DNA from: Modicisalibacter tunisiensis
GTDB lineage: Bacteria; Pseudomonadota; Gammaproteobacteria; Pseudomonadales; Halomonadaceae
NCBI RefSeq assembly: GCF_020148005.1
Contig: NZ_JAGXFD010000001.1
Span: 1,136,729-1,200,728, forward strand
DNA length: 64,000 nt
Direction: 5' to 3'
Part shown: one piece after another, positions 10,453 through 21,781 of the stretch
Layout: each line of letters begins with the position of its first letter
Numbering within the stretch: position 1 is the stretch's first letter
Program-made: the position numbers and the translations under genes
The notes under the pieces: generated by a model
Databases searched by the model: none
Told to the model about the DNA's origin: nothing
Seen by the model: the letters and a program-made list of their open reading frames with translations, nothing else

Positions 10453-10914
10453 ATGTCGATGGCCCATATTCATCCCATGCTGGTTCACTTTCCCATCGTG
10501 CTCTGGCTGCTGGCCGTGGCCTGCCAGTGTCTGGTGGTGTTGCGCGGGGAGACGTTCGAGCGACGGCGAAGCTGGCAGAAGGCGTCGCTGTGGCTGCTGG
10601 TGCTGGGCACGCTCGGGGGCCTTGTTGCGGCCGGCTTCGGCGATGCGGCCTTCGATATCGCCCGAGAGAAGGGTTTCCCCGCGGCGCCCATCGAGTCCCA
10701 CGAGGAGCTGGCGATGACCACGCTGACCGTGTTCGGGCTGCTCACCCTGGTTCAGGCGGTGGTCTACTGGCGGCGCATTGCGCTCAACCGGGCGCTTTCG
10801 TGGGTCATGCCGGTGGCGGGCCTGGCAGGGGTCGTGCTGATGCTGATGACCGCGGATCACGGTGGCGACCTGGTCTACGAGATCGGCGTCAACGTGGCGG
10901 CGGCACATCCCTGA
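10453..10914 (+). CDS. DUF2231-type membrane protein, 153 aa
   Basis: A small integral membrane protein with four hydrophobic segments, beginning with the family signature HIHPMLVHFPIVLW near the N-terminus. This His-Pro-x-x-VHFP pattern in the first helix is typical of DUF2231 proteins, some of which are thought to bind haem or take part in membrane redox chemistry; no function is established. GGGAGG seven bases before the ATG at 10453 supports this start rather than the upstream one at 10411. A GC-rich hairpin follows between this gene and the convergent ompW gene. Confidence 0.8.
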   Translation: MSMAHIHPMLVHFPIVLWLLAVACQCLVVLRGETFERRRSWQKASLWLLVLGTLGGLVAAGFGDAAFDIAREKGFPAAPIESHEELAMTTLTVFGLLTLVQAVVYWRRIALNRALSWVMPVAGLAGVVLMLMTADHGGDLVYEIGVNVAAAHP

Positions 10915-10926
10915 CGGCGTCTGCGC

Positions 10927-10954
10927 GCCGCCCCGGCACGCTGGCCGGGGCGGC
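10927..10954. terminator. GC-rich hairpin between convergent genes
   Basis: Perfect 11-bp arms GCCGCCCCGGC (10927–10937) and GCCGGGGCGGC (10944–10954) with a 6-base loop. No T run follows on either side, but its place between two convergent stops suggests a bidirectional terminator. Confidence 0.6.
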
Positions 10955-10965
10955 CTGAAGCCGAC

Positions 10966-11592
10966 TCAGAAGCGGAAGCTGAGCCCGCCCATCACCACGA
11001 CCGGGTCGATCTCGACGTTGGCGTCGTAGTTCACGCCGCCCACGGTAGCGGTGGCATCGCTGTCGATATCGAGGTACCAGGCGGCGGCGTTGAGCGCCCA
11101 GTGCTCGTCGATCAGCAGGTCGACGCCGACCTGGGCGGCGGCGCCCCAGGAGTCGTCGAGGTTGAGCGTGCCGACATCGAGCGTCTCGTCGGAGAAGTGG
11201 GTGTAGTTGATGCCGGCGCCGAGATAGGGCTGCACGCGCGAGGCGGTGCCGCCCAGCGGGTAGTACTGCAGGGTCAGGGTCGGCGGCAGGTGCTTGGTGG
11301 AGGCGAGGTTGTCGCCGTTGAGCGCGATATCGTGCTCGAAGGGCTGGGCGGCGAGCAGCTCGACACCCAGCGTGTCGGTGAAGCGGTAGCCGAGGGTGAA
11401 GGCGAAGGCGCTGTCATCGCCGACGTCGACGTCGAGCCCCAGGTCGCTGAAGCGGCCGTTGTCGCCGGTGGGATCGACCTTGGCGACCCCGAAGCGGGTG
11501 AACAGGTCGCCCTGGCCGTAGGCGAGGGCGGAGGCACTGGTCATCAGGCCGCCGGCGAGCAGGGCGGCGGAAAGCAGGGCGGGGGTGCGCAT
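10966..11592 (-). CDS. OmpW family outer membrane protein, 208 aa
   Basis: An eight-stranded outer membrane barrel of the OmpW/AlkL type, which passes small hydrophobic compounds. A signal peptide is seen at residues 1–24 (MRTPALLSAALLAGGLMTSASALA). The mature part begins with FTRFGVAKVDP, contains the family pattern LPPTLTLQYYP and PYLGAGINYTHF, and ends in SFRF, the C-terminal aromatic signal for barrel assembly. AGGAG lies upstream of the ATG at 11592; the longer frame to 11754 has no such support. Length fits the family (about 200–215 aa). It faces the DUF2231 gene tail to tail. Confidence 0.92.
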   Translation of the reverse strand: MRTPALLSAALLAGGLMTSASALAYGQGDLFTRFGVAKVDPTGDNGRFSDLGLDVDVGDDSAFAFTLGYRFTDTLGVELLAAQPFEHDIALNGDNLASTKHLPPTLTLQYYPLGGTASRVQPYLGAGINYTHFSDETLDVGTLNLDDSWGAAAQVGVDLLIDEHWALNAAAWYLDIDSDATATVGGVNYDANVEIDPVVVMGGLSFRF

Positions 11593-11757
11593 CTCGAAGT
11601 CTCCTGAGCAGGGGTGGATCATGGCCGCGCGACATGACGCGCCGCCGGGATGAACCCCGCCACAATAACCCTTCAGTTTGTGTGGATATTTGCGCTGGGA
11701 CAAGTTTGGGGCCCGGTCGTGGGCCCGGCGATTTCGAAACCTGTTGCAGGTCAAGAA

Positions 11758-11798
11758 ACGACGACCCCGCCGGGGCGAGGCGCCGGCGGGGTCGTCGT
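11758..11798 (-). terminator. Terminator downstream of typA
   Basis: Sixteen-base arms (11758–11773 and 11783–11798) pair perfectly and, read on the minus strand, are followed by TTTCTT. It begins 15 bp after the typA stop codon. Confidence 0.85.
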
Positions 11799-11812
11799 GA
11801 GGCGGGGCGTGC

Positions 11813-13639
<1,827 letters not shown>

Positions 13640-13818
13640 GACGGGATCCTGCAGGGAAATAAGGGGCGCATTATAGTGGCTAGCCCCCGGCCCCTGCCAC
13701 CATTGGGCGCGGCTTTCGGCCACTTTGTCGATGTCGTGATCCACGTCAAGCCGTCCTGCCGGTCTTCTTCCTAGTCTGGAGGAGCACGTTTTCGAGACGA
13801 TCTGCAAGGAGGTTGGTG

Positions 13819-14457
13819 ATGAAGGCATGGCTCTTGGGCGGTTTGCTGGCGGCGTCACTGGGTCTGGGTTCCGGCGTGGCGTTGGCTCACGGCAATGACG
13901 GCGGCCGGTTCGATCATGGCGGCTACGGCGCGGGCATGGGTCCGGGCATGATGGGCGGCTACGGCGCGGGCATGGGTCCCGGCATGATGGGCGGTTATGG
14001 CGCGGGCATGGGCCCCGGCATGATGGGCGGCTACGGCGCGGGCATGGGTCCCGGCATGATGGGCGGCTATGGCGCGGGCATGGGCCCCGGCATGATGGGC
14101 GGCTATGGTCCGGGCATGGGCCCCGGCATGATGGACGACGATGACGATGAGGCCGGCGGCTGGTACGGGCGCGGCATGCGGGGCAACCCGTCGTGGCAGC
14201 GGGGGCCGCAGGGCGAGAAGCTGCGCCAGCTCCAGCGTGACTTCTTCAAGGAGCAGCAGCCGCTGATGGAAAAGATGATGGAGCAGCGCCTGCGACTGCG
14301 GGAGCTGTCGCTGGACGACAAGGCGGACCCGGAACAGGCCGGCAAGGTCTATGCGGAGATCTTCCGCCTGCGGCGCCAGATGCAGGAGAACGCCCGGCAA
14401 ATGCACGAACAGCTCTACCAGATGATGGAGCAGAACCAGCAGGACCAGTCGCCGTGA
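13819..14457 (+). CDS. Periplasmic Spy/ZraP-like protein with Met/Gly repeats, 212 aa
   Basis: An exported protein with a signal peptide at residues 1–23. Residues 34–105 are six consecutive 12-residue repeats of the form GGYGAGMGPGMM, the sixth with P for A. Then come an acidic patch (DDDDDEAGG) and a long charged helix region (about 130–210, RQLQRDFFKEQQPLMEKMM and similar) typical of the Spy/CpxP/ZraP metal-stress chaperones. The Met-rich part suggests binding of Cu(I) or Ag(I), but that is inference. AAGGAGG six bases before the ATG at 13819 fixes the start. It is transcribed divergently from typA. Confidence 0.72.
   Translation: MKAWLLGGLLAASLGLGSGVALAHGNDGGRFDHGGYGAGMGPGMMGGYGAGMGPGMMGGYGAGMGPGMMGGYGAGMGPGMMGGYGAGMGPGMMGGYGPGMGPGMMDDDDDEAGGWYGRGMRGNPSWQRGPQGEKLRQLQRDFFKEQQPLMEKMMEQRLRLRELSLDDKADPEQAGKVYAEIFRLRRQMQENARQMHEQLYQMMEQNQQDQSP
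13918..14133 (+). repeat. Six in-frame 36-bp tandem repeats
   Basis: The 36-bp unit encodes GGYGAGMGPGMM and repeats six times without interruption. Copies differ by silent changes only (for example GGTCCC against GGCCCC, TAC against TAT) except the last, where Ala becomes Pro. Copy number is likely to vary between strains. Confidence 0.95.
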
Positions 14458-14467
14458 GTGTTCGGGC

Positions 14468-15457
14468 TCACAGCTGTCCGAGCAGGTAGTCGAACAGCCG
14501 CCCGGGGCTCTGCGCCAGCGGCTGGGTCAGCGGGATGCGGGGCAGGGCAAGCGGGTCGCTGCGTGGCGACAGCCAGCCACCCTGCCCGGCCAGCGCCAGG
14601 CTGACGCCGCACTGGCCGACCAGCCGCCGTAGACGCGGCGAGGGTTGCCGGTCGGGATAGGCGAAGACCGGCAGCGGTTCGCGGCACAGCCGGGCGAGTT
14701 CCTGGCGGGCGCGCTTCACCTGGCGGCGTACGGCGTCATCGTCGAGCGGCTCCAGGTCGTTCAGGCCCACGCCGCGCCAGCCGAAGCGTACCAGGCCCTC
14801 GTGTTCCAGCCGGCGGATACTGAAGGGGTCGAGGTTGTGGGGCGCCTCGTCCAGTTCGCCGTGCAGGTAGTCGGCCACCGCGGCGAGACGGCGCGGGTCC
14901 TGGCCCTCGAGCTGCGTCAGGTAGCGGGCCAGGGCGCGGCTGTAGGCGGTGTCGGGGCACGCGGGCGGCAGGGGCGGTCGCGGCAGGCCGGCATCGGCCA
15001 GGGTGTCGTGGATGCGTCGGGCGGCGTGCCCCTCCCACAGGCCTTCGCCGATGGTGAGGCGCCAGCAGCCCCGCGGATGGCGCAGCCAGCCGGTACTCAG
15101 GAACACGCTGGCGGGGATGGCGTAGTGCGCGAGCAGCGGCATGGCCACCTCGAGCGTGCTGCGCCAGCCGGCATCGAAGGTCAGGGCGATGCGGGCCTGC
15201 GGATCATGATGGGGTTGCAGTGCCGTGCCCAGGCAGACCAGCCGGGCGATGTCGCTCAGGTTGATCAGCAGCCGCTCCAGGCTCTCGCGCCCCAGGCACC
15301 AGGGAGCTCGATGCGGCAGCCGGGCCTCGGCATCTCTGGGCAGCACCCGGGGCAGCACGAGAATCGCACTGCGCCCCCACAGCGGTTCCGCCTGGCTGCG
15401 CCGCCAGTGCCCGCGCAGTCGGCAGGCCAGTTCCTGCGCCATATCCAGCCCGTTCAT
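14468..15457 (-). CDS. Polysaccharide deacetylase-like protein, probably lacking the metal site, 329 aa
   Basis: The fold of the NodB/polysaccharide deacetylase family is suggested by IALTFDAGWRSTLEVAMPLL (motif 1, about residues 92–111) and the strand-turn VFAYPD near residue 268. However, motif 1 reads TFDAG instead of TFDDG, so the metal-binding Asp is missing, and the region where HSxxH should stand reads RGVGLND, without either His. It may therefore be a catalytically dead homologue. GGAGG stands before the ATG at 15457, so the longer frame to 15778 was rejected. It follows the glycosyltransferase gene by about 80 bp on the same strand and is probably in its operon. Confidence 0.7.
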   Translation of the reverse strand: MNGLDMAQELACRLRGHWRRSQAEPLWGRSAILVLPRVLPRDAEARLPHRAPWCLGRESLERLLINLSDIARLVCLGTALQPHHDPQARIALTFDAGWRSTLEVAMPLLAHYAIPASVFLSTGWLRHPRGCWRLTIGEGLWEGHAARRIHDTLADAGLPRPPLPPACPDTAYSRALARYLTQLEGQDPRRLAAVADYLHGELDEAPHNLDPFSIRRLEHEGLVRFGWRGVGLNDLEPLDDDAVRRQVKRARQELARLCREPLPVFAYPDRQPSPRLRRLVGQCGVSLALAGQGGWLSPRSDPLALPRIPLTQPLAQSPGRLFDYLLGQL

Positions 15458-15537
15458 GGCATTTTCCTCCCCGCGCGTTCGGCGCGCGCCACCTCCGTGT
15501 CTCGTCAGTCTATCCCAGGACCCAACATCGTCGCTGT

Positions 15538-16101
15538 TCATCCTGCCGAGCGCTGGCCGTCTCCCATGCGTCGTTGCAGCACGCTGGCATGACAGGCACG
15601 CAGGCGAACCAGCAGATCGCGCTCGGCCGTGCCTTCCCGCTCCGGGTCGAAGCCGCCGACCCGTTCGAACCAGCTGTGGCGCATCGCCAGCAGCCGAATC
15701 CGCCCGCCGCCGCCGGGCAGGCGCGACAGCCAGTGCGTGGCGAGCCAGCCATTGCTGACCAGGGCAACGACATCCCACTGCGGCGAGGTCAACGCCTGGT
15801 CGACCAGGGTCAGCCAGCCCGGCGGCGGGTCGATCGCCGGATCGAGAAACAGCAGGACGTCGGCCTGGCTGCGGTTGGCGGCGATGTTGAGGCGTTGTCC
15901 GCGCGTCAGGTCGGGCAGCAGCAGCTGCCGGGCGCCATGGGTATCGGCCAGTCGCTCGATGCGACTGCGAGACTTGTCGACGAGCAGCCAGATCTCGTGA
16001 CGGGTGGGCGTCTGGCCGAAGTCCCGCGCGAGGCCGGCCAGGCAGCGCCCCAGGCGTGCATGACCGCGGCGGGCGTCAAGGATGACACTGTAGGAATGCA
16101 T
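15538..16101 (-). CDS. Family 2-type glycosyltransferase, short form, 187 aa
   Basis: A compact nucleotide-sugar transferase of the GT-A fold. SYSVILDARRGHARLGRCL at the N-terminus matches the first strand and helix, VLLFLDPAIDPPPGWL (about residues 86–101) is the DxD-like segment, and RVGGFDPEREGTAERDLLVRL is the acceptor-side GGFD…E(R)DL motif. At 187 residues it is shorter than most family members (230–330). The start at 16101 is chosen because homology begins there; no strong ribosome binding site is present, and the open frame to 16398 upstream has no family similarity. It is upstream of the deacetylase-like gene, so both may act on one surface glycan or glycolipid. Confidence 0.7.
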   Translation of the reverse strand: MHSYSVILDARRGHARLGRCLAGLARDFGQTPTRHEIWLLVDKSRSRIERLADTHGARQLLLPDLTRGQRLNIAANRSQADVLLFLDPAIDPPPGWLTLVDQALTSPQWDVVALVSNGWLATHWLSRLPGGGGRIRLLAMRHSWFERVGGFDPEREGTAERDLLVRLRACHASVLQRRMGDGQRSAG

Positions 16102-16356
16102 AATGGCGGTCCAGTGACGGTGCCGACCGGTTGCCGTGTCGCCGGCCGCCCGAAGCACCGCGCCCTTGGCGCTCGGTAGTGGTTTGTCAGCGTGCCCTGC
16201 CGTCCCGCGCGTTGTTTGTAATAAAGCGTAGCCAGTGGTTTCAGAGGGTATCAATGTGGCAGCCTGCTGATTTTGCACGCCTTCGCGGCTGATTTTTTCC
16301 TGTGCGCACGGTTGAGAAGTCCCATCGGGGGAGCCGTTCGGGGCGTGGCGATCAAG

Positions 16357-16373
16357 CGCACCATTATGGTGCA
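16357..16373 (+). promoter_or_regulatory. NtrC binding site upstream of glnA
   Basis: CGCACCATTATGGTGCA matches the NtrC consensus TGCACC-n5-GGTGCA at all but the first base. It lies about 180 bp upstream of the sigma-54 promoter, a usual distance for an enhancer. Confidence 0.85.
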
Positions 16374-16533
16374 TTGGTGGGAGCGGGTGATCGTTCATGG
16401 TGCATGAGCGCGGCCAGGACGGGGGCTACCATTCCGGCCTCCGGCATTCCGGGACACACCTGGTCTCGCCGAGGCGAGGTTTGTTGCTGTATTTCAATGG
16501 GTTGCAAGGGGGTGGCAAAGCGATGCGCCATTT

Positions 16534-16549
16534 TGGCACGGTGTCTGCA
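16534..16549 (+). promoter_or_regulatory. Sigma-54 promoter of glnA
   Basis: TGGCACGGTGTCTGCA has GG at 16535–16536 and GC at 16547–16548, exactly ten bases apart, as required for -24/-12 promoters. The start site would be near 16560, about 100 bp before the glnA ATG. Confidence 0.88.
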
Positions 16550-16659
16550 TTTCATTTTCCAGAACGGCACGTCATGGGCAATCCTGAAGCGGCGTGCTAC
16601 AACGACGCTGGACACGCAAGCCATCGATTCGAGCTATCGGCTCATTTGTGGAGGACATC

Positions 16660-18069
16660 ATGTCTGAGAAGACACTCGCCCTGATCGAAGAACACGACGT
16701 CAAGTGGGTGGACCTGCGCTTCACCGACACCAAGGGCAAGGAGCAGCACGTCACGATTCCGGCCGGCGCCGTCGATGAAGAGTTCTTCGAGAACGGCCAG
16801 ATGTTCGATGGCTCCTCCATCGAAGGCTGGAAGGGCATCAACGAATCCGACATGATCCTGCGTCCGGAAGATGGTTCCGGCTTCCTCGACCCGTTCACCG
16901 AGGACGCCACCCTGGTGCTGCGCTGCGACATCATCGAGCCGGCCACCATGCAGGGCTACGAGCGCGACCCGCGCTCCATCGCCAAGCGTGCCGAGGCCTA
17001 CCTGCAGTCCACCGGCCTGGGCGACACCGCCTTCTTCGGCCCGGAGCCGGAATTCTTCATCTTCGACGAAGTGCACTGGAAGACCGATCTCCAGGGCGCG
17101 ATGTACAAGATCACCTCCGAGGAAGGCGCCTGGGCCACCGATTCCACCAACGTGGAAGGCGGCAACCTGGGCCACCGCCCGCGGGTCAAGGGCGGCTACT
17201 TCCCGGTCCCGCCGGTGGACAGCTTCCACGACATCCGCAGCGCGATGTGCAACACCCTGGAGGCGATCGGCCAGTCGGTGGAGGTTCATCACCACGAGGT
17301 GTCCAACGCCGGCCAGAACGAGATCGGCGTGAAGTTCAACACCCTGGTCAAGAAGGCCGACGAGGTCCAGGAGCTCAAGTACGTGGTCCACAACGTGGCC
17401 CATGCCTACGGCAAGACCGCGACCTTCATGCCCAAGCCCATCGTCGGCGACAACGGCTCCGGCATGCACGTCCACCAGTCCTTTTGGAAGGACGGCAGCA
17501 ACCAGTTCGCCGGTGACGAGTACGCCGGCCTGTCCGAGATGGCGCTGTACTACATCGGTGGCATCATCAAGCACGCACGGGCCCTGAACGCCTTCACCAA
17601 CGCCTCCACCAACTCCTACAAGCGTCTGGTGCCGGGCTTCGAGGCGCCGGTCATGCTCGCCTACAGCGCGCGCAACCGCTCCGCGTCCATCCGTATCCCG
17701 TACACCGCCAGCCCCAAGGGCAAGCGCGTCGAGGCTCGCTTCCCCGACCCGACCGCCAACCCCTACCTGGCCTTCGCGGCGATGCTGATGGCGGGCATCG
17801 ACGGCATCAAGAACAAGATCCATCCCGGCGACGCGATGGACAAGAACCTCTACGACCTGCCGCCGGAAGAGGGCAAGAAGGTGCCGACCGTGGCCAACAG
17901 CCTCGACCAGGCCCTGGAAGCCCTGGACAACGACCGGGCCTTCCTCACCGAAGGCGGCGTGTTCACCGACGACATGATCGATGCCTACATCGAGCTCAAG
18001 GAAGAAGACGTCCAGCGCCTGCGCATGGCGACGCACCCGGTGGAGTTCGACCTCTACTACAGCTGCTGA
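16660..18069 (+). CDS. glnA: Glutamine synthetase, type I, 469 aa
   Basis: Makes glutamine from glutamate, ammonia and ATP in the cytoplasm as a dodecamer. Typical motifs are present: [17 protein letters not shown] near residue 50, metal ligands in [10 protein letters not shown], the [22 protein letters not shown]-binding segment, and the adenylylation site in NLYDLPPEE, where Tyr398 corresponds to Tyr397 of the mature E. coli enzyme. So activity is probably controlled by GlnE as well as by NtrC at the promoter. GAGG stands seven bases before the ATG at 16660. Length is normal. A DUF4124 gene and ntrBC follow, the usual order in pseudomonads and halomonads. Confidence 0.98.
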   Translation: MSEKTLALIEEHDVKWVDLRFTDTKGKEQHVTIPAGAVDEEFFENGQMFDGSSIEGWKGINESDMILRPEDGSGFLDPFTEDATLVLRCDIIEPATMQGYERDPRSIAKRAEAYLQSTGLGDTAFFGPEPEFFIFDEVHWKTDLQGAMYKITSEEGAWATDSTNVEGGNLGHRPRVKGGYFPVPPVDSFHDIRSAMCNTLEAIGQSVEVHHHEVSNAGQNEIGVKFNTLVKKADEVQELKYVVHNVAHAYGKTATFMPKPIVGDNGSGMHVHQSFWKDGSNQFAGDEYAGLSEMALYYIGGIIKHARALNAFTNASTNSYKRLVPGFEAPVMLAYSARNRSASIRIPYTASPKGKRVEARFPDPTANPYLAFAAMLMAGIDGIKNKIHPGDAMDKNLYDLPPEEGKKVPTVANSLDQALEALDNDRAFLTEGGVFTDDMIDAYIELKEEDVQRLRMATHPVEFDLYYSC

Positions 18070-18118
18070 TCCCGCGTCCCCGTCCGGCGCACTCGCGCGC
18101 CGGACGTGCCGCGACACG

Positions 18119-18147
18119 GAGCCCGCCAACCGGCGGGCTCTTTTTTT
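18119..18147 (+). terminator. Terminator after glnA
   Basis: Arms GAGCCCGCC (18119–18127) and GGCGGGCTC (18132–18140) with loop AACC are followed by seven T. A second stem lies just before it (CGTCCGGCGC at 18081–18090 with its complement at 18097–18106). Confidence 0.93.
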
Positions 18148-18204
18148 GCGTTACACTCGGACGCGACACGCGGCCGTGTCGTCACGCCATGGAGGAGGGC
18201 TCCC

Positions 18205-18801
18205 ATGAATCGCTGCCTGTCGGCCGTGCTGCTGGCCGTCTGCCTAGTAGCGGGTGCGGCACCGAGCGTCGTTTCGGCGGCCAGCGTCTATCGCACCACC
18301 GATGCCCAGGGCAATGCGGTCTTCACCGACCGACCGGTGGAACAGGGCGAGCGTGTCGAGCTGGAGCCGCTGAGCGTGCTGCCATCCGCCCCCGTGCGCG
18401 AACCCGCGGCGCGTGATGTCGAGCGCGAAACGGCCCGGCAACCGGCGAGTGCCGACACGCCGTTCATGCCCTACACCACCTTTCGCATCGCGCAGCCCGA
18501 GGATGGCGAGACGCTGCCCACCGGCGCCGCCGGCAATGTCCAGGTGGCGCTGGCCATCGAGCCCGCCCTGCGCCCGGATCACAAGGTGCGCCTGCTCGTC
18601 GACGGCCGGGTCAGCCAGTCGGCGCTGCACGCCCGGGTGTTCATGGTCACGGGGCTGGTGCGCGGCGAGCACACCCTGCAGGCGGAACTGCTCGACGCCC
18701 GGGGGCAGGTGCGCCATCGCAGTGCGCCGGTGACCCTCTATGTGCAGCGTGCCAGCGTTCATTTGCCCGCCAACCCCAACAATCCCGCCCGATCGCCCTG
18801 A
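18205..18801 (+). CDS. DUF4124 domain protein, exported, 198 aa
   Basis: A signal peptide covers about residues 1–24 (MNRCLSAVLLAVCLVAGAAP…). The DUF4124 motif SVYRTTDAQGNAVFTDRP follows at once (residues 27–44). The C-terminal half has strands resembling an immunoglobulin-like domain (VQVALAIEPAL, HKVRLLVDGR, HTLQAELLDARG). The role is unknown; such genes are often found between glnA and ntrB in related bacteria. GGAGGAGGG before the ATG at 18205 supports the start. It follows the glnA terminator closely, so it probably has its own promoter or depends on readthrough. Confidence 0.82.
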   Translation: MNRCLSAVLLAVCLVAGAAPSVVSAASVYRTTDAQGNAVFTDRPVEQGERVELEPLSVLPSAPVREPAARDVERETARQPASADTPFMPYTTFRIAQPEDGETLPTGAAGNVQVALAIEPALRPDHKVRLLVDGRVSQSALHARVFMVTGLVRGEHTLQAELLDARGQVRHRSAPVTLYVQRASVHLPANPNNPARSP

Positions 18802-18881
18802 GCGAGGTGCCTCTCTCGACCGTCGATACCTGCGGTTGATACGTCGCATTCGCCACCTTGGCGCAGCGCCTGTGGCGTATA

Positions 18882-18898
18882 TGCACCATAATGGTGCG
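18882..18898 (+). promoter_or_regulatory. NtrC binding site upstream of ntrB
   Basis: TGCACCATAATGGTGCG matches the NtrC consensus in 16 of 17 positions. It lies 53 bp before the sigma-54-like promoter at 18951, so NtrC may activate or repress its own operon. Confidence 0.85.
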
Positions 18899-18950
18899 CC
18901 AGGAGGCGCGTCATCGACTTCCATCCCGCTGAATGCCGGGCTGCCCGGCA

Positions 18951-18966
18951 TGGCGCGCTTCTTGCA
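18951..18966 (+). promoter_or_regulatory. Sigma-54-like promoter of ntrBC
   Basis: TGGCGCGCTTCTTGCA has GG and GC ten bases apart (18952–18953 and 18964–18965) and the TTGC of the -12 element. It differs from consensus only in the -24 tail. The ntrB start codon is about 40 bp downstream. Confidence 0.72.
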
Positions 18967-19004
18967 CTGCTTGTTGCGAGATGGCCCGACGGGGAGAGCG
19001 CACC

Positions 19005-20048
19005 ATGTATCAACGCCTGCTGGAGAACCTGACCACCGCGGTCGTCTACCTGGACGACGCGCTGCGCGTGCGCTGGCTGAATCCCGCCGCCGAGGCGCTG
19101 CTGGCGGTCAGCGAGAGCCGGGTCAGGGGCACGCGCCTGGACTGCCTGGAAGGCGACGGCGGCGCCATCGCGGCGGTGCTGTCCAAGGCGCTGGCGGCCC
19201 GGCATCCCTTCACCCAGCGCGAGGCCGTGCTGCTGCCCGCCGGCGGCGAGCCGGTCACGGTGGACTTCACGGCCACGCCGCTGTCGGACAATGAGCTGCT
19301 GCTCGAGATCGAGCCTCGCGACCGGCTGATGCGCATCTCCCGGGAGGAGGCGCTGATCACCCGTCAGGAGACCATCAAGGTGCTCTCGCGCGGGCTGGCT
19401 CACGAGATCAAGAATCCGCTGGGCGGCATCCGCGGCGCCGCCCAGCTGCTCGAGCGCGACCTGCCGGACCCGCAGCTGGCCGAGTTCACCCGGGTGATCG
19501 TCGAGGAGGCCGATCGCCTGCGCGATCTGGTCGATCGCATGCTCGGCCCCAATCGCCCCATCGGCCACGAGCCGCTCAACATCCACAAGGTGCTCGAGCG
19601 GGTCCGGGCCCTGCTCGAGGCCGAGCACCCGCGGGTCGAGTACGCGCGCGACTACGACCCCAGCCTGCCGGACCTGCACGGCGACGAGGCGCAGCTGATC
19701 CAGGCGGTGCTCAACGTCGCCCGCAATGCCGTGCAGGCCCTGGAGGAGAGTGCCGTCGCCGCGCCGCGCCTGACGCTGCGTACCCGGGCCCGGCGCCAGT
19801 TCACCCTGGGCGCCGAGCGCCATCGGCTGGTCTGCGAGGTGGCGGTCATCGACAACGGCCCGGGGATTCCCGCCGCGCTCCAGGAGACGCTGTTCTACCC
19901 GATGGTCTCGGGGCGTGCCGAGGGCAGCGGGCTGGGGCTGTCGATCGCCCAGTCGATCCTGCACCAGCACCAGGGCCTGATCGAGTGCGACTCGCAGCCC
20001 GGGTGCACGGAGTTTCGCCTGCTGATTCCGCTGGAGTGTTGCGCATGA
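19005..20048 (+). CDS. ntrB: Nitrogen sensor kinase NtrB, 347 aa
   Basis: Two-component histidine kinase/phosphatase for NtrC, controlled through PII. An N-terminal PAS-like domain is seen (residues 8–100, TTAVVYLDDALRVRWLNPAAE), then the phosphoacceptor H-box RGLAHEIKNPLGGIRGAAQ with His133, the N-box NVARNAVQALEE, and the ATP-lid glycines DNGPGI and GSGLGLSIAQ. No membrane segment is present, as expected. GGGAG precedes the ATG at 19005; the upstream frame from 18933 would overlap the promoter. The gene is 85 bp upstream of ntrC, in one operon. Confidence 0.96.
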   Translation: MYQRLLENLTTAVVYLDDALRVRWLNPAAEALLAVSESRVRGTRLDCLEGDGGAIAAVLSKALAARHPFTQREAVLLPAGGEPVTVDFTATPLSDNELLLEIEPRDRLMRISREEALITRQETIKVLSRGLAHEIKNPLGGIRGAAQLLERDLPDPQLAEFTRVIVEEADRLRDLVDRMLGPNRPIGHEPLNIHKVLERVRALLEAEHPRVEYARDYDPSLPDLHGDEAQLIQAVLNVARNAVQALEESAVAAPRLTLRTRARRQFTLGAERHRLVCEVAVIDNGPGIPAALQETLFYPMVSGRAEGSGLGLSIAQSILHQHQGLIECDSQPGCTEFRLLIPLECCA

Positions 20049-20133
20049 ACCGGCAGACATCCCATCGCGCCGCCGGCGCGCCCCTCGTGACGTTCGCCGG
20101 AGGCGAACCCGCTGCTACCCGCTGGAGGGCCTC

Positions 20134-21540
<1,407 letters not shown>

Positions 21541-21543
<3 letters not shown>

Positions 21544-21781
21544 ACAGCGACGTCGCCGTCTCATCCGTAGAAGTTGGAACGGCTGGTCTGGGGGCGCAAC
21601 ACCCCCTCTTTATCAGGTCCGGCAAGCTGAAGGTGCTGCTGCCGGCGCTGGCCGAGGAGTGAACAGTGACGTCGCCGTCTCATCCGTAGAAGTTGGAACG
21701 GCTGGTCTGGGGGCGCAACACCCCCTCTTTATCAGGTCCGGCAAGCTGAAGGTGCTGCTGCCGGCGCTGGCCGAGGAGTGA
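21541..21781 (+). repeat. 119-bp tandem duplication carrying a damaged ntrC 3' end
   Basis: Units begin at the stop codon (TGA at 21541, 21660, 21779) and repeat with a 119-bp period. Each copy contains GTCGCCGTCTC, a 60-bp stretch with no ntrC match, and then the last codons of ntrC again (AAGCTGAAGGTGCTGCTG to GAGGAGTGA). The pre-helix part is disrupted: where ntrC reads CACCCTGACCCGAAAG the copies read CACCCCCTCTTTATCAGG. The two copies are nearly identical to each other and are therefore a recent tandem duplication. Confidence 0.92.

Larger units (their letters stand above)
16102..16659 (+). promoter_or_regulatory. glnA upstream region
   Basis: This 558-bp stretch has no supported gene. 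It carries an NtrC site at 16357–16373, a further half-site TGGTGCA near 16399–16405, and a sigma-54 promoter at 16534–16549. It also holds the promoter for the glycosyltransferase gene on the other strand. Confidence 0.8.

Noticed and set aside
20041-20133. A small gene between ntrB and ntrC
   Set aside because: Only 85 bp with no ribosome binding site and a good start codon; a simple intergenic gap is sufficient.
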